This document shows positions 54,701 to 63,540 of a stretch of DNA of 64,000 nt, in pieces. Source of the stretch: Erythrocercus mccallii. Lineage: Eukaryota; Chordata; Aves; Passeriformes; Dicruridae. The notes beneath the pieces were generated by a model, which saw nothing but the letters and a program-made list of their open reading frames with translations, had not been told where the DNA came from and ran no database searches. Each line of letters starts with the position of its first letter. Position 1 is the stretch's first letter. Both the position numbers and the translations under genes were made by a program. The DNA lies in NCBI GenBank assembly GCA_013397435.1, contig VZRG01002602.1, forward strand, positions 19,808 through 83,807. The letters are read 5' to 3'.

Positions 54701-57700
54701 CATAACACTTGCAATCATCTTTCACTTGAAGCCCTTTCCCCATAAACATGCTCTAGCATTCAAAGCAAATACAGCTGATCACTTCCTTCACCTTCCCTTC
54801 ACAAGACTGTCTTGCTTGCAGGACCAGGCCATTCCTCCACATACAGCTCCATCAGACAACCTCCAAGCCCTCCTCCCTGGCACAGGGCAATGCTAACAAG
54901 TGGAACAAGATCCAAATTCACCAGCACAGTGGCCTCTCTAGCTGTCAGCTACTCTTTCTCAGCACCACCACAGCTGCTGCATGGACAGTTGCCTGGGATG
55001 GTGTCCACCACTTTGTTTTCACTTCAAAGGGTAGTTCTGTGGCCACAATATGGGGAGCTGTGGTCCTTTTTCCTCAGATCTGCTGAATCACCACAACCAG
55101 GGCAGCTTCTCCACAACTGCCTGTGAACCCAGAACAGTTGGCAGTTTGGTCACCTCAGTGCTACCAGCTGCTCACCTCCAACCATGGGCCACTGTTCTGC
55201 TCTAAACACTTAACACTCCTGTTGCCATCAGCCCATTACTCTGTCAAAGACAGCTTTTGACTCTGGCCCTACTGAGATGGCAATTCCAGAGCCCTGCTGG
55301 AAGCAGACCAGGCATCTCAGAAGCTGGGACTGGATCATCCCAGTTCTTACCCACCCCCTCCACAACTGACAAGTTTTCCACCTGTTAACACACAATTTAT
55401 ACATGCACTTGTAACACAAATTCCCATTAGCAAAAAATACAACTCTTTCCAGATTTCACACCACCACAAATACTCTAGATACACGTCCAGCTGCTGCCTG
55501 TATTTCCCACCAATTACTGTCACTGGCAAAACTGACTCAACTCAGGCAATTCTGTTTAAACTACTGGCAATGATCAGGCAACTAATTATCAATTTTGGTA
55601 TTGAGGAAAAAAAGACAAACTACCTAACTTTCAGGGAAGCACCTTTTGTCCTCCTTCCCCAGACTCTGCTTCAGTAAGTAACATTTTCCCATGCACCCTT
55701 GCATCTGAACTGCTTATTTGCATGGGAGCTTACACTCAGTCCCTCCCCAGCCCTTCAGCAAGAGGACACAGGAGGCAGGGGTCAGCACATAAAGGTTTTT
55801 CTCATTTTTACTAATTTTCTTCTATGGATGGCTGAATCTTAAACTGTTACCCTGCTCTAATAGGCGTAACTGCTCAGCAGTGCCATACGTACAGGTTGCA
55901 ATCCCCTTGGCAGAGTCTGGGCCTGCCATGGGCTGCAGTCTTCTCAGGGGAGAATCAACCATGGGGCTGCAACCCCAGCATGGGTTGCCCACAGGTTACA
56001 GTCCCTTCAGGAGTGCCTTACCTGCAGCCCAGAGTGCACTCAGGAGTGTCCCTGCTTCAGTGTTGCCTCCACAGGGGGCAGTCCCTTTGAGGGGGTAGCT
56101 GCTGTGGCATCAACTGCCCAAAAATGTACTCTTCCCTCTAGCTCCTCCCTGTTCTTTCTTCTCACATCTCTTAGCATATCTCATCCTTCTGCCCCTATTC
56201 ATCCTCCTGCACATTTTCCCCATTTGTGTCTTCTGCTCATTTCACTTGTCACTTACCCGTAAAAGAGTTATGAGCAGTAGCACCACACATGTCCACTTGA
56301 CAGGATGATTTAAGCATGCAATGGACTGTTTTAATTAGCTTTAATGCTGACCAAAATCAGCCATGCCCAAAGTACTCTCTTCTCCCATTAAGCACTCTTT
56401 CTGCCCCCCAGTACTGAAATCCTGCCTTTTGTATCTAAGGTAACCCATACAGGTAGTTTTCAAGAAAGAAGTTAATTATCCAAGTGAATATAAGATCTAA
56501 GGATAATTGAACTACAGTAGAAGAAAATAAAACTATTAGAGCTTATTAGTGATTTCACATTTTAAAAAACAAACAAACAATCCCAAACAAAGAAAAAACA
56601 AAACCAAAAAAAACCAAAAAAAAGGAAAGAGAAGCAAATCTTTTGTATCCATGAATGCAATTCAGAAAGTGGACTGCATGAGGAGTGAAGTGGATTGAGA
56701 ACTGGCCGAACAGCACATCACAGAGGGTCATAATCACAGGCACAGCCTCTAGTAGGAGGCCTATCACTAGTGATGATCCCCAGGGTTCAACAGTGGGCTC
56801 AGTCTTGCTTCACTTACCCATCAATCACTTGGATGAAGGGGCAGAGGCCTGCTCAGCAATTTCACTGACAGCACAAAGCTGGGAGGAGTGGCTGATACCC
56901 CAGAGGGCTGTGCAGCCCTTCAGAGGGACCTCAGCAGGCTGGAGAGATGGGCAGAGAGGAACCTTCTGACATTCAGCAAAGGCAAATGCAGGGTCCTGCA
57001 CCTGGGGAGGAACAACCCCAGGTACCAGCACAGGCTGGGGTGACCTGCTGGGAAGCAGCTCTGTCCAGATGGACCTGGGGGTCCTGGTGGACAGCAAGCT
57101 GTCCAAGAGCCAGCAGTGTGCCCTGGTGGCCAAGAATGCCGGTGACATCCTGGGCTGCATGATGAAGAGCAGTGCCAGCAGGTTGAGGGAGGTGATCCTG
57201 CCCCTCTACTCAGGCCTGGTGAGGCCTCCCCTGGAATGCTGTGTCCATTTCTGAGCTCCTCAGTAAAAGAGCGACAAAAGAGAGTGTCCAGCAGAGAAGT
57301 CTAAAGATGATTAAGGGACTGGAGCATCTCTCCTATGAGGAAAGGCTGATGGAGCTGGGCCTGTTCAGTGTTGAAAATAGATGACTGAAAGAAGACCCCA
57401 TTAATTTCTATGAGTATCTGAAGGGAGGGTGTCAAGAAGATGGAGCCAGGCTCTTCTCAGCAGTGCCAAGCAATAGGACAAAAGATGGAAACTGATGCAC
57501 AGGAAGTTCCACCTGAATATGAGAAGGACTTCTTTACTGTGCAGTGGAACAGGTTGCCCAGAGAGCTTGCGGAGTCTCCCTCACTGGAGATATTCCAGAA
57601 CTGTCTTTACACAGTCCTGTGTCATGAGCTTTAGGATTTAATGGCTGGACAGGGATAGCTGGAACAGATGATCCACTGTGGTCCTTTCCAACCTGACCCA

Positions 57701-58675
57701 TTCTGCGAGCTTTGCTTTTAGTACGGGTTGAGGTTTATCACAGGTACCTATCAGATGCAGTAGAGCAGCAAGAAATGAAAACAGATAAGCAGAAGGAAAG
57801 CAAACAGAAATTCAGGTATTTTCTAATCCTAGCAGTGATGCAAGAGTGGCCTTTTACTTAAGAGAGCAAAACGACTATCTACAAACAGATGCATTCTTAA
57901 TTCTTTACACATACACACAGAAAATTCCTCTGACAGGTTCTATCTGCTTTGTCAGTCACTAAAATGCAAACACTGCTCACAAACATTTTTACTTGGACTT
58001 ATCCAAGAAGGATGTGACTCACTACATATACTTCTTTTACTAGTACTATCATTATTTCTCAATACAAAAAAGAAGTGTGCCTACGGCTGGCACAGAGTAC
58101 TGTGCTCTTTCAGTTGTTCTGCCGTACAGCCGTTGCAGTCAAACATCACACATCTTTTAAGCCCTGTGCACTCTGGTCTCTCCGTCACCGGGAAAGCCAC
58201 ACTTTACAGGTGTAGGACCAGCACACAACAAACACCAAGCCTTCCACAGCAGCACTAAGGACAACGGACCAAAGATCACCGCACAGAGCAGGAGGCAGAA
58301 ACCCAGAGGCCGGTTTTTACCCGAAGAACGACGGCACGGACAGAGCTGTGCCCTGAGCACGGCCAGCCCGACACCCCGGTCTCTCGGGAGGGTCTGCGGG
58401 AGCCACACCGCAGGGAGGCAGGCAGGTCCCCGGGCTGACACCCAGGGGCAGGGGAGCCGCCGGCCCGGGGCGGAGGCGGCGCGGCGGACAGGGCCCGCTG
58501 CCCGGGCGCTCCCGGGCGCGATGGCGGGTGGGTGACGGAACAACGCCGCCGCCATCCCCCCGCACCCCAGTGCTTACGTGTAGATGATGGACATGAAGTG
58601 CATGAGCCAGAGCACGACGAAGAGGATGAGCCCGAAGATGGCGAGTCCCTCCGAGGCCAGGGCCAGCACCGCCAT
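24607..58675 (-). CDS. UGCG: UGCG, ceramide glucosyltransferase (9 coding exons)
   Basis: UGCG transfers glucose from UDP-glucose to ceramide, making glucosylceramide, the first step of most glycosphingolipid synthesis (CAZy family GT21). The catalytic domain faces the cytosol at the Golgi. Coding exons on the minus strand: 58578-58675, 33881-34022, 30279-30381, 29249-29350, 28744-28856, 26664-26842, 26127-26213, 25514-25703 and 24607-24777. They sum to 1185 nt, giving 394 residues plus TAG. All introns are GT-AG and all phases join. The known catalytic signature is intact: D92 (D1), D144 (D2), D236 (D3) and R272-M-I-R275-W276 ((Q/R)XXRW). H193 and C207, reported as important in mammalian enzymes, are also present. 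Hydrophobic stretches lie at about 11-32 (signal anchor) and about 286-309, 314-333 and 349-369. There is no frameshift or premature stop. Identity rests on my recall of the vertebrate protein, which matches almost throughout. Confidence 0.98.
25514..25703 (-). CDS. UGCG: UGCG coding exon 8
   Basis: 190 nt completing Arg275 and encoding W276 to Q338. W276 closes the RXXRW motif. The rest is hydrophobic (about 286-309 and 314-333), fitting the C-terminal membrane segments of the enzyme. The acceptor is CTAG ending at 25704 and the donor GTATGG starts at 25513. Confidence 0.98.
26127..26213 (-). CDS. UGCG: UGCG coding exon 7
   Basis: 87 nt completing Arg246, encoding residues 247-274 and giving two bases of Arg275. 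It contains most of the (Q/R)XXRW motif (R272-M-I-R275). The acceptor is TTCAG just before 26213 and the donor GTAAGA starts at 26126. Confidence 0.98.
26664..26842 (-). CDS. UGCG: UGCG coding exon 6
   Basis: 179 nt encoding residues 187-245 plus two bases of Arg246. It holds H193, C207 and D236 (D3, in IAEDYFMA). From memory, human UGCG has Tyr196 and Val202 where this copy has Ser196 and Leu202. The acceptor is ACAG at 26846-26843 and the donor GTAAGA starts at 26663. Confidence 0.98.
28744..28856 (-). CDS. UGCG: UGCG coding exon 5
   Basis: 113 nt completing Val149 and encoding residues 150-186, ending GFAATLEQ in phase 0. It includes VGLVHGLPYVADRQG, which is strongly conserved among vertebrate UGCG proteins. 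The acceptor is TTAG at 28860-28857 and the donor GTGAGT starts at 28743. Confidence 0.98.
29249..29350 (-). CDS. UGCG: UGCG coding exon 4
   Basis: 102 nt completing Gly115, encoding residues 116-148 and giving the first base of Val149. It carries IWICDSGIR, in which D144 is the D2 catalytic-site aspartate. The acceptor is TTCAG just upstream of 29350 and the donor GTAGGT starts at 29248. Confidence 0.98.
30279..30381 (-). CDS. UGCG: UGCG coding exon 3
   Basis: 103 nt encoding residues 81-114 plus the first base of Gly115. It contains VQDHDDP, whose second DD aspartate is D92, the D1 residue of the GT21 signature. The acceptor is CTAG at 30385-30382 and the donor GTAAG starts at 30278. Confidence 0.98.
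31514..31532. repeat. short (TA)n/(CA)n microsatellite
   Basis: A short run of TA units passing into CACAC, in UGCG intron 2. Confidence 0.7.
33881..34022 (-). CDS. UGCG: UGCG coding exon 2
   Basis: 142 nt. It completes Thr33 and encodes residues 34-80, starting RLHLNKKATDKQPYSKLPG and ending ELDYPK. The acceptor CAG is at 34025-34023 and the donor GTATGT starts at 33880. The exon ends in phase 0. This is the start of the cytosolic GT-A fold catalytic domain. Confidence 0.98.
34660..34772 (-). mobile_element. short CR1 3' fragment
   Basis: An AAGATCATCAAGTC segment followed by TTAACCCAGCACTATCAAGT and a CTAAACTATGTCCCTAAGTG segment, a common CR1 3'-end arrangement in reverse orientation. 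It lacks the terminal octamer repeat. It ends about 100 bp left of the LTR insertion. Confidence 0.7.
34872..34876. repeat. left target-site duplication of LTR insertion
   Basis: ATGGG immediately before the TGTTA start of the element. It is identical to the 5 bp after its TAACA end. Confidence 0.6.
34877..36471. mobile_element. LTR retroelement insertion (solo LTR or gapped ERV)
   Basis: The element starts TGTTA and ends TAACA, a perfect 5-bp terminal inverted repeat. It is flanked on both sides by the same 5 bp, ATGGG (34872-34876 and 36472-36476), as expected for retroviral-type integration. Five-bp duplications and TGT...ACA ends are common for ERVL and some class I elements. A TATAAAA box at 36220-36226 would fit an LTR promoter on the plus strand, opposite to UGCG. 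The left part becomes very GC-rich (35100-35433) before the gap. No gag or pol coding sequence is visible in the sequenced part, so it may be a solo LTR. It lies about 0.85 kb upstream of UGCG exon 2. Confidence 0.65.
35434..36133. other. assembly gap of 700 N
   Basis: An unbroken run of 700 N. The sequence just before it is very GC-rich, a common reason for gaps in avian assemblies. It lies inside the LTR-type insertion, so the interior of that element is unknown and the true gap length may differ. Open frames spanning the gap are artefacts. Confidence 1.
36472..36476. repeat. right target-site duplication of LTR insertion
   Basis: ATGGG immediately after the TAACA end of the element. It matches 34872-34876. 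Confidence 0.6.
38661..39000 (-). mobile_element. CR1 3'-end fragment
   Basis: Starts with TTGGGTTGGAAGAGACCTTA and continues with CCAGGGATGGGGCATCCACA and a CTCTGGGCAACTGTTCCAGTG segment, the standard CR1 3' region read in reverse. It is in the sense orientation of UGCG, in intron 1. Confidence 0.85.
39446..39569. repeat. AT-rich microsatellite, (CTATATA/TATC)n
   Basis: About 120 bp of interrupted CTATATA, TATCTA and ATATATAT units in intron 1 of UGCG. The mixed unit structure suggests an old expansion. Confidence 0.85.
39980..43195 (+). mobile_element. CR1 LINE, 5'-truncated, about 3.2 kb, inactive
   Basis: This is the longest CR1 copy here. It begins in the region between ORF1 and ORF2. 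From about 40468 it encodes a degraded start of the endonuclease domain (LKCIYTNACSIG). The endonuclease DFN motif follows near 40874, within DFNLTDVCWE. Reverse transcriptase remains run from about 41690 to 42330, with the FADD active-site motif intact at 42309-42320, while the upstream YLDFSKAFD motif is altered to YLDLVKPL. The conserved C-terminal part of ORF2 follows (about 42550-43090). The 3' end shows the CR1-type repeated ATTCTATGATTCT. Many stops and frameshifts make it non-functional. It lies antisense to UGCG in intron 1. Confidence 0.9.
49436..50355 (-). mobile_element. CR1 LINE fragment, diverged
   Basis: Reverse-oriented CR1. A GAGGTTGGAAGGCATCTCTGG segment lies at the left end (about 49451). 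Toward the right there is ORF2-derived sequence including a 'gcaaacttgctgacc' stretch (about 50290) from the RT region. The copy is heavily mutated. Confidence 0.75.
50575..51132 (+). mobile_element. CR1 LINE fragment interrupted by a microsatellite
   Basis: ORF2 C-terminal and 3' sequence closely similar in layout to the copy at 1-457 (CTGATCTCTTCTCTGAGGTG and GACAGGACCTGAGGGAA). The normal stretch around the KKDIELLE region is replaced by (CACTA)n and AT repeats at 50662-50716. The 3' end keeps GGGTCTCTTCCACCTCAGGA rather than an intact tail. Confidence 0.85.
50662..50716. repeat. compound microsatellite (CACTA)n, A-run, (TA)n
   Basis: Four CACTA units, then nine A, then about 25 bp of TA repeats, all inside the CR1 copy at 50575-51132. 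Confidence 0.85.
53030..53975 (+). mobile_element. CR1 LINE fragment, about 0.95 kb
   Basis: Begins within the RT domain just at the FADD region (GTGACACTAAATTGG, about 53052). It then has AGGCCAAGAAGGCCAATGG and the ORF2 C-terminal region, with a GTTGGATATCAAGAAGAATTCC segment near 53758. It ends with the 3' TTCTCCAACCTAAATG type sequence near 53960. A G-rich run at 53169-53190 interrupts it. Confidence 0.85.
55495..56150. mobile_element. degraded avian ERV LTR-like segment
   Basis: The stretch near 55507-55540 (CACCAATTACTGTCACTGGC) and the repeated short units at 55900-56100 (CATGGGCTGCAGTCTTCTCA, GGTTACAGTCCCTTCAGGAG, GGGGGCAGTCCCTTTGAG) resemble an LTR family common in bird genomes, which carries many copies of a 'GGGCTGCAGTCCTTCAGGAG'-like unit. 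This is from memory, without an alignment. Clear TG...CA ends and duplications are not visible, so the copy is old and the boundaries are approximate. Confidence 0.45.
56563..56625. repeat. A/C-rich low-complexity tract
   Basis: Repeated CAAA, AACAAA and ACCAAAAAAA units on the plus strand, just left of the CR1 copy at 56690. Confidence 0.75.
56690..57715 (+). mobile_element. CR1 LINE fragment, about 1 kb
   Basis: Runs from the late RT domain (an active-site region degraded to FTDSTKLG, about 56858-56880) through a GGACCTGGGGGTCCTGGTGGA stretch (57073) and the KLSKSQQCALVAKNAGDI segment to the ORF2 C-terminus and 3' region, ending near 57715 (CCTTTCCAACCTGACCC). It lies in intron 1, about 0.9 kb from exon 1, antisense to UGCG. 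Confidence 0.88.
58578..58675 (-). CDS. UGCG: UGCG coding exon 1
   Basis: Residues 1-32 plus two bases of codon 33 (Thr). The ATG at 58675 has a strong context, G at -3 and G at +4, and no upstream ATG occurs between it and about 58890, so this start is well supported. The exon encodes the N-terminal membrane anchor, a hydrophobic run from about residue 11 to 32 ending in IIYT. The donor is GTAAG at 58577-58573. Confidence 0.97.
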
Positions 58676-58872
58676 CCCCGAGGGGCGCGGCGGCCTCGGC
58701 AGGAGCCGGCGGCGGAGCGAGGCGGGGGCGCGGGCGGCCCGAGCGCGGCGGAGCGGCGGTTGCTGCGGGCGGGCTCTGGGGCGGCTCCGGAGGCGCCGCT
58801 GCTGCTCCGCACCGGTCTGCGCGCAGCAGCCGCTGGCGCACCGAGAGTCGCCGCCGCCTTTCTGCCAGCGCA

Positions 58873-58890
58873 GGAGGCGGGGCGGGCGGG
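58873..58890 (-). promoter_or_regulatory. overlapping GC boxes (Sp1/KLF-type)
   Basis: An 18-bp run of GGCGGGGC-type repeats about 200 bp upstream of the UGCG ATG. This is the classical Sp1/KLF binding sequence and a typical position for a TATA-less promoter. Confidence 0.5.
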
Positions 58891-59169
58891 CACATCCGTT
58901 ACCGGCCCGGCCCCCTGCCCGCCGCCGCCGCCTGACCTTGGGTCCGTCCCCCTCGGGCAGCCGAGGGAGGTGCGGGGCCGCGGCGGCGGGCGAGGGGAGG
59001 GTGTACGCGCCCCGCCCGCTCCGGCCGCCGGGATGGGGTGCGGGCGCGGCAGTGGCGCCGGCTCCGTGCCGTCCGACTTTGGTTTGGCCGCTGAGGATAC
59101 CGCAACCCCTTATCCACAGAGGCAGGGATCGGGGGCAACCGCATACTCCTGGTGTAGCCGAGAATCTCT

Positions 59170-59565
59170 GAGGAGGGACCTGTGGGAGCTGGACCTGTTC
59201 TGGAAGAGAGAAGACTGAGAGGGGATCTCATTAATGCATATGAATATCTCAAAAGCGGGTGCCAAGACCGAAGTGCCAGAGTCTTTTTGGCGAGGCCCAG
59301 CGACAGGACAGGGAACAGTGGTCATAGACTAAATCAGAAGTTTCACCAAGAAGTTCCTCTCGATGTGAGAAACGACTTCTTTACACACACTGGAACAGGC
59401 TACGCAGGGAGGTCATGAAGTCTCCTTGTCCGAAGACATTCCAAACCCACCTGCACTTGTTCCTGGTTCACCTGTTCTAGGTGACCCTGCCTTGGCAGTG
59501 GGGATGGACGAGATGATCTGCAGAGGCGTCTTACAGCACTAACTGCTCTGTGATTCTGAGATCTA
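59170..59565 (+). mobile_element. CR1 3' fragment next to the UGCG promoter
   Basis: The translation LEERRLRGDLINAYEYLKSG (about 59200-59265) is the conserved ORF2 C-terminal segment. The copy ends with CTGTGATTCTGAG near 59563. It begins roughly 300 bp upstream of the UGCG GC boxes, just outside the CpG island. Confidence 0.85.
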
Positions 59566-62500
59566 GTACAGGGGGCCTGATATAGAGCTGCATGGCCTTT
59601 GTTATTTTTGCTACTGATTTTGAATCCAAACACTTTCTTGGTGATGTTGAATGCTGCAGGACGGGATTGCTATTTCTAGCATAGGTGTACACGTGTGAGT
59701 TGCTGGTGGTTCTGAACTCTGTGAGTCAGAGCGGCTGCTCCAAGGGCTGGGGCAATTCCAGCAATCATACTGCCATCTGTGGAGCCTAAGCAGTGATAAA
59801 GCAACCTGGTGACTACCAACCTCTGCTACCTTTTAGTTAGTGCCCAGTTAATGAAAGTCAGTTGCTCATTACTAATCCTCTGAGACAGCTATTCTTGCCT
59901 TTATTTCATTACAGTGTTTATGGCAATTCCTGTCATTGTGATGTGGCTCCATTTTTGAGGGAGTTCATATGCAGAAACCTCCCAACAATTCTGCTGTATT
60001 TTACAGCTCAGCATTTTTGATCTGGAGTCAGAAATATCCAATTAGCCTTTTTTTTCCCCTGCTTATTGTGTAATAGGCAAACATGTATTGCATTAACTGT
60101 TTTAAATTTAACTCCATTAATCTGGGGTATGCAGTGGGACGATAAAATGACTGGCTGTGCCTGTGTATTGGGCTTGCCAGAATAAGCATAGCCTTGGATA
60201 GAAGTCTGTGTTTACCTGTACATGAGAAGGTATACTTTTTTTCAGAAGTCTTAACCAATAACACAAGATGAACATTGCAGTGTATGCATGTTCTCTAATA
60301 GGGTTTTTTTTCCTCCACAGCTCTCTCTTATTAATATATGTAAAGGAGCATTCATAAATTCTGCTAAGAACTCAGTTGTGGTTCTGAAAAGTGTTCTAGT
60401 CACCACAATAGCTGTAGAAAGAATTGAGTTTCAAGTTATCTCTAGCTGTATGTGAGAAATTAGGATACAGCAATTTAAAGGCAACTTGCTGTCAGAAAAG
60501 ATAGGCTCTCACCTGGTGTAGAATTGACCAAATTAAAAGTATAATTTAAAACTAAAAGTAAAAAGCTACTAATAAGTGTAGAAACAGGTGAGGTATCAGT
60601 CCGTTCTAGTACAAACACTGCCTGTGTAGCCTGTTAGTTCCTGGTTAGTTTCCACATAAATAAATCATGGGGGCAGCAATTTTCACTGGCTTCAGTGATT
60701 TCTTATTATAACTTCCTTAAAAATAACTTTTCAAGTAAAACAAATTACCTTAATTTTTAAATTCCCCTATTGTGTTTGTATGTCGTTTGTAACTGAAGGT
60801 GGCAGGTTTTTTCTCTATTTGTTCCTGCATTTAGAGTCTAATGATCACATTTATATTGATTTAAGATTGCCTCAATGAGCTTTATAGGCATTTTTTAGCC
60901 ATGATTTGAACTGCTATGCTCAACGTTGGCACAGTCACAAGACTAGCTGAGTCAGAGAATTCAGAGCTGATCTGTAGGAATTGTTAAAATATAGCTCATG
61001 TAAACCTTACCTGGTGGCTTGCATCTCTCTTCAAAGGCAGAAACAGCCTGTGCAAAAGAGTATCTTGGCTTAAAATGTGACAGTACAGGGAATTGAGGAA
61101 GATTGAGAGCCTGGCTCCAGTAATCAGTAAGGCAAATAATCACAGTTCATTTAACTGAAGCAATAAAGCTTATTTTTTGTCCTAGAAGGTATTTGCCTGG
61201 GAGATTAGATTGAGAGGCTGCTTATTGTACAACAGGTAGGGTTAATGGCACCATGCAAACAAACTTGACTGAGGCTTCTTCATAAATAAAATGAATACAG
61301 GTACTGACTCTTGTACTTCAGCCAGCCATACTGATGAATGAGCAATGTTCCACAGGAAAACACCAAGCTAGTATAAATAACTTTGTCTAGAAAATGATCC
61401 ACCTTTCTGCCATCCTCTCCGGGATGTCATTCTACCCTCTGGTTGTGTGGGGAGAAAGAGCTCTCTCATGAGGTGTTTAAGGTAAAAAACTGCAGCACTC
61501 AATGTTGAAGTTGATGTATGGTTTAAAACCAGAATCTTCAATATACTTTCAGGATTGTAATGGAGGAAAATTAGGTATGGTAAAACCTTCAACTTCTGTT
61601 GTCAAATTTGCTGCCAGATGGATTCTTCAGCAGATATATTAAGATCAGTGGAGGAGTAAAGAGTAAAGGTTGCCTGAAGTGTGGGGCTGCCGGGAGTTGT
61701 GACAGTTCAGTAGCAGGTCTCTTGGTCTTCCCTCTGTAAGTGTGGTGTGCAACAATTCACAGAGAGCAGTGTTCTTCAAGTAGGGCAAATCTGCCTGCTC
61801 AAAGGTGCCTCATTATGCCTTGGGGCATGATACACCCTGTTTTAATCAAGTAGTTGGGACTTAATGCAAATGTGTACTATGTTTAAATTAAAAACAAAAT
61901 TAGCCCTCCCATGTGCTATAAAGCTGCTGTTCTTGGTTCATTCAATCAACATTTTGCCAAAATATTGATTAATTTTAACAGTGTGTGAGTGTTGCAGAGT
62001 GAAAATATTAATTTAATAGCAATCTCCATCATAAAGGTCCGTGGTGGCCTAGATATGAGTCTTGTTCCAACACAAAAATGATGCAATAGAAAGACTCATG
62101 TAATTTTGAACTGATAAAAAGGGATAACTGTAATTAGTTAACAAAGGAACAATAGTGGGTTAACCTGTAGTGATACTGTCTTAATGCTGAGAAGGCTGTG
62201 GAAACCAAAACCACTAAAGTTTCTCTTTGTCGTATACCTATGAAAGGGTTTAATCCTATACAGACCTCCCAGTTTTCTTCTCAACCATCGGTTTCTGTTG
62301 AAAACCACTGCTTACATAAGCTTTGGAGAGCGAAAATTGATCTAAGTCTCTATCCTCAGGTGGCAAGACAGTTTGTCACCTGGATTACAGTTAAAATTGT
62401 ATTTAAAATCTGCTGAAATGCTATTTCAGAATTTGTATTAATGTTTCCAAGTACACATTTTCCAGTTTACTTTACTATTGCTGTTTCTGTTAGAATGGTG

Positions 62501-63540
62501 TCACTGAGGTTCTGGGCAAATAGAAGGCAAGGATAAGTTTCCTTTTTCTCCCTTATGTGTTATGAAAATATAAAAATAAGGGGACAAACACTAGAAGTTT
62601 TCTCTTTGCTTAATTATTAGATCCATTAATGCATCTGCACTCTGAAACTGCTGTGTAAAATATCTTATTTTAAAGGGAAGGATTTAAACATTGCTAAGGT
62701 TTGTGTGTCTTTGAAACTTGGTTTTAGTAATTTCAGCTCTGAGACGTCTGTCTTCTTTTATTAAAAATCCATTTTTGTTCCTTTTCTTTTAATTAAATCA
62801 AAGAAATGTGTGTATTATAGCTCTGCATGTTTCTTATTACATAAATACTCTCCCTTGCATCTTCTCTTGTTTAAATATTTAGATTATTAAAAAATTATAC
62901 AGTAATTCATTGGATTTGATACAGAAATCTATGCAATTGCTCCCTGCTTGTTAGCCTTCATGCCTAAGTGAGTTCAGAACTTTATTTAATTCCTAGAGCA
63001 CTTGTAGATATAAAAGCCTGTCTAGTATGGGCAAGAAAGAGAGAACAAAAAGAGACAGTTCTGCCAATATCCTCTTTATCTGGCAATAACAAGTTATCTG
63101 ATCTGCATATATGAAGTGCCTGTGAGGTTTAACAAATGTAGTTCTGTGTTAGCTGTAACACAATCTTTGTCTTGTCTGGTACTGTGTCTCAAAAAATTGA
63201 ACACCAGAAAAATTAGAGACCAGAGCTCTTATGCCCAAGGGTTGAAAAAGTTAAAGCTATTGGTTGCAGTGAAACCTCAAAGAACAAATCAGAAAGGAAT
63301 AAAGCCTCGGTACTTTTGATCTTCAGAACTAATTTTGTAATAGAACATAAAAGCAGTTTTTTTTAAAAAAACTCAAACAATAATGTTTCAGGTACATGTA
63401 TTTTTCTTGACAAATTGATCCAGGCTGATTAACCTATAAATCTCCCAAGTACTGCTGTTGGAAATACCTATGCTTATGCACTCAGCAATAAATTGTGGAA
63501 TATTTGGAGAATAGTTACATTTAGAAAACCATAAATAATT
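59566..63540. other. upstream flank of UGCG, nothing recognised
   Basis: AT-rich sequence between two CR1 fragments. It has short frames only, and no exon of a neighbouring gene could be recognised. Confidence 0.55.

Larger units (their letters stand above)
34023..58577 (-). other. UGCG: UGCG intron 1 (24.6 kb)
   Basis: The intron runs from donor GTAAG (58577) to acceptor CAG (34023). It contains a 700-N assembly gap, a TSD-flanked LTR insertion, CR1 fragments in both orientations, a degraded ERV LTR-like segment and several microsatellites. The segments 36477-38660, 43196-49435, 51133-53029, 53976-55494 and 57716-58299 show no gene or repeat family that I recognise. Confidence 0.95.
58300..59090 (-). 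promoter_or_regulatory. UGCG: CpG-island promoter and 5'UTR region of UGCG
   Basis: This is the densest block of G+C and CpG in the window and it abruptly replaces AT-rich sequence on both sides. It spans the first 280 bp of intron 1, exon 1, the 5'UTR and the upstream promoter. No TATA box stands at a suitable distance before the ATG, which suggests a TATA-less, housekeeping-type promoter with dispersed starts. The likely 5'UTR is about 150-200 nt (roughly 58676-58860), placed only by the GC boxes. Confidence 0.85.

Noticed and set aside
58276..59252. Several long frames (117-228 codons) on both strands around UGCG exon 1
   Set aside because: GC-rich DNA has few stop codons. The products are Arg/Ala/Pro/Gly-rich and overlap the exon, promoter and 5'UTR in wrong frames.
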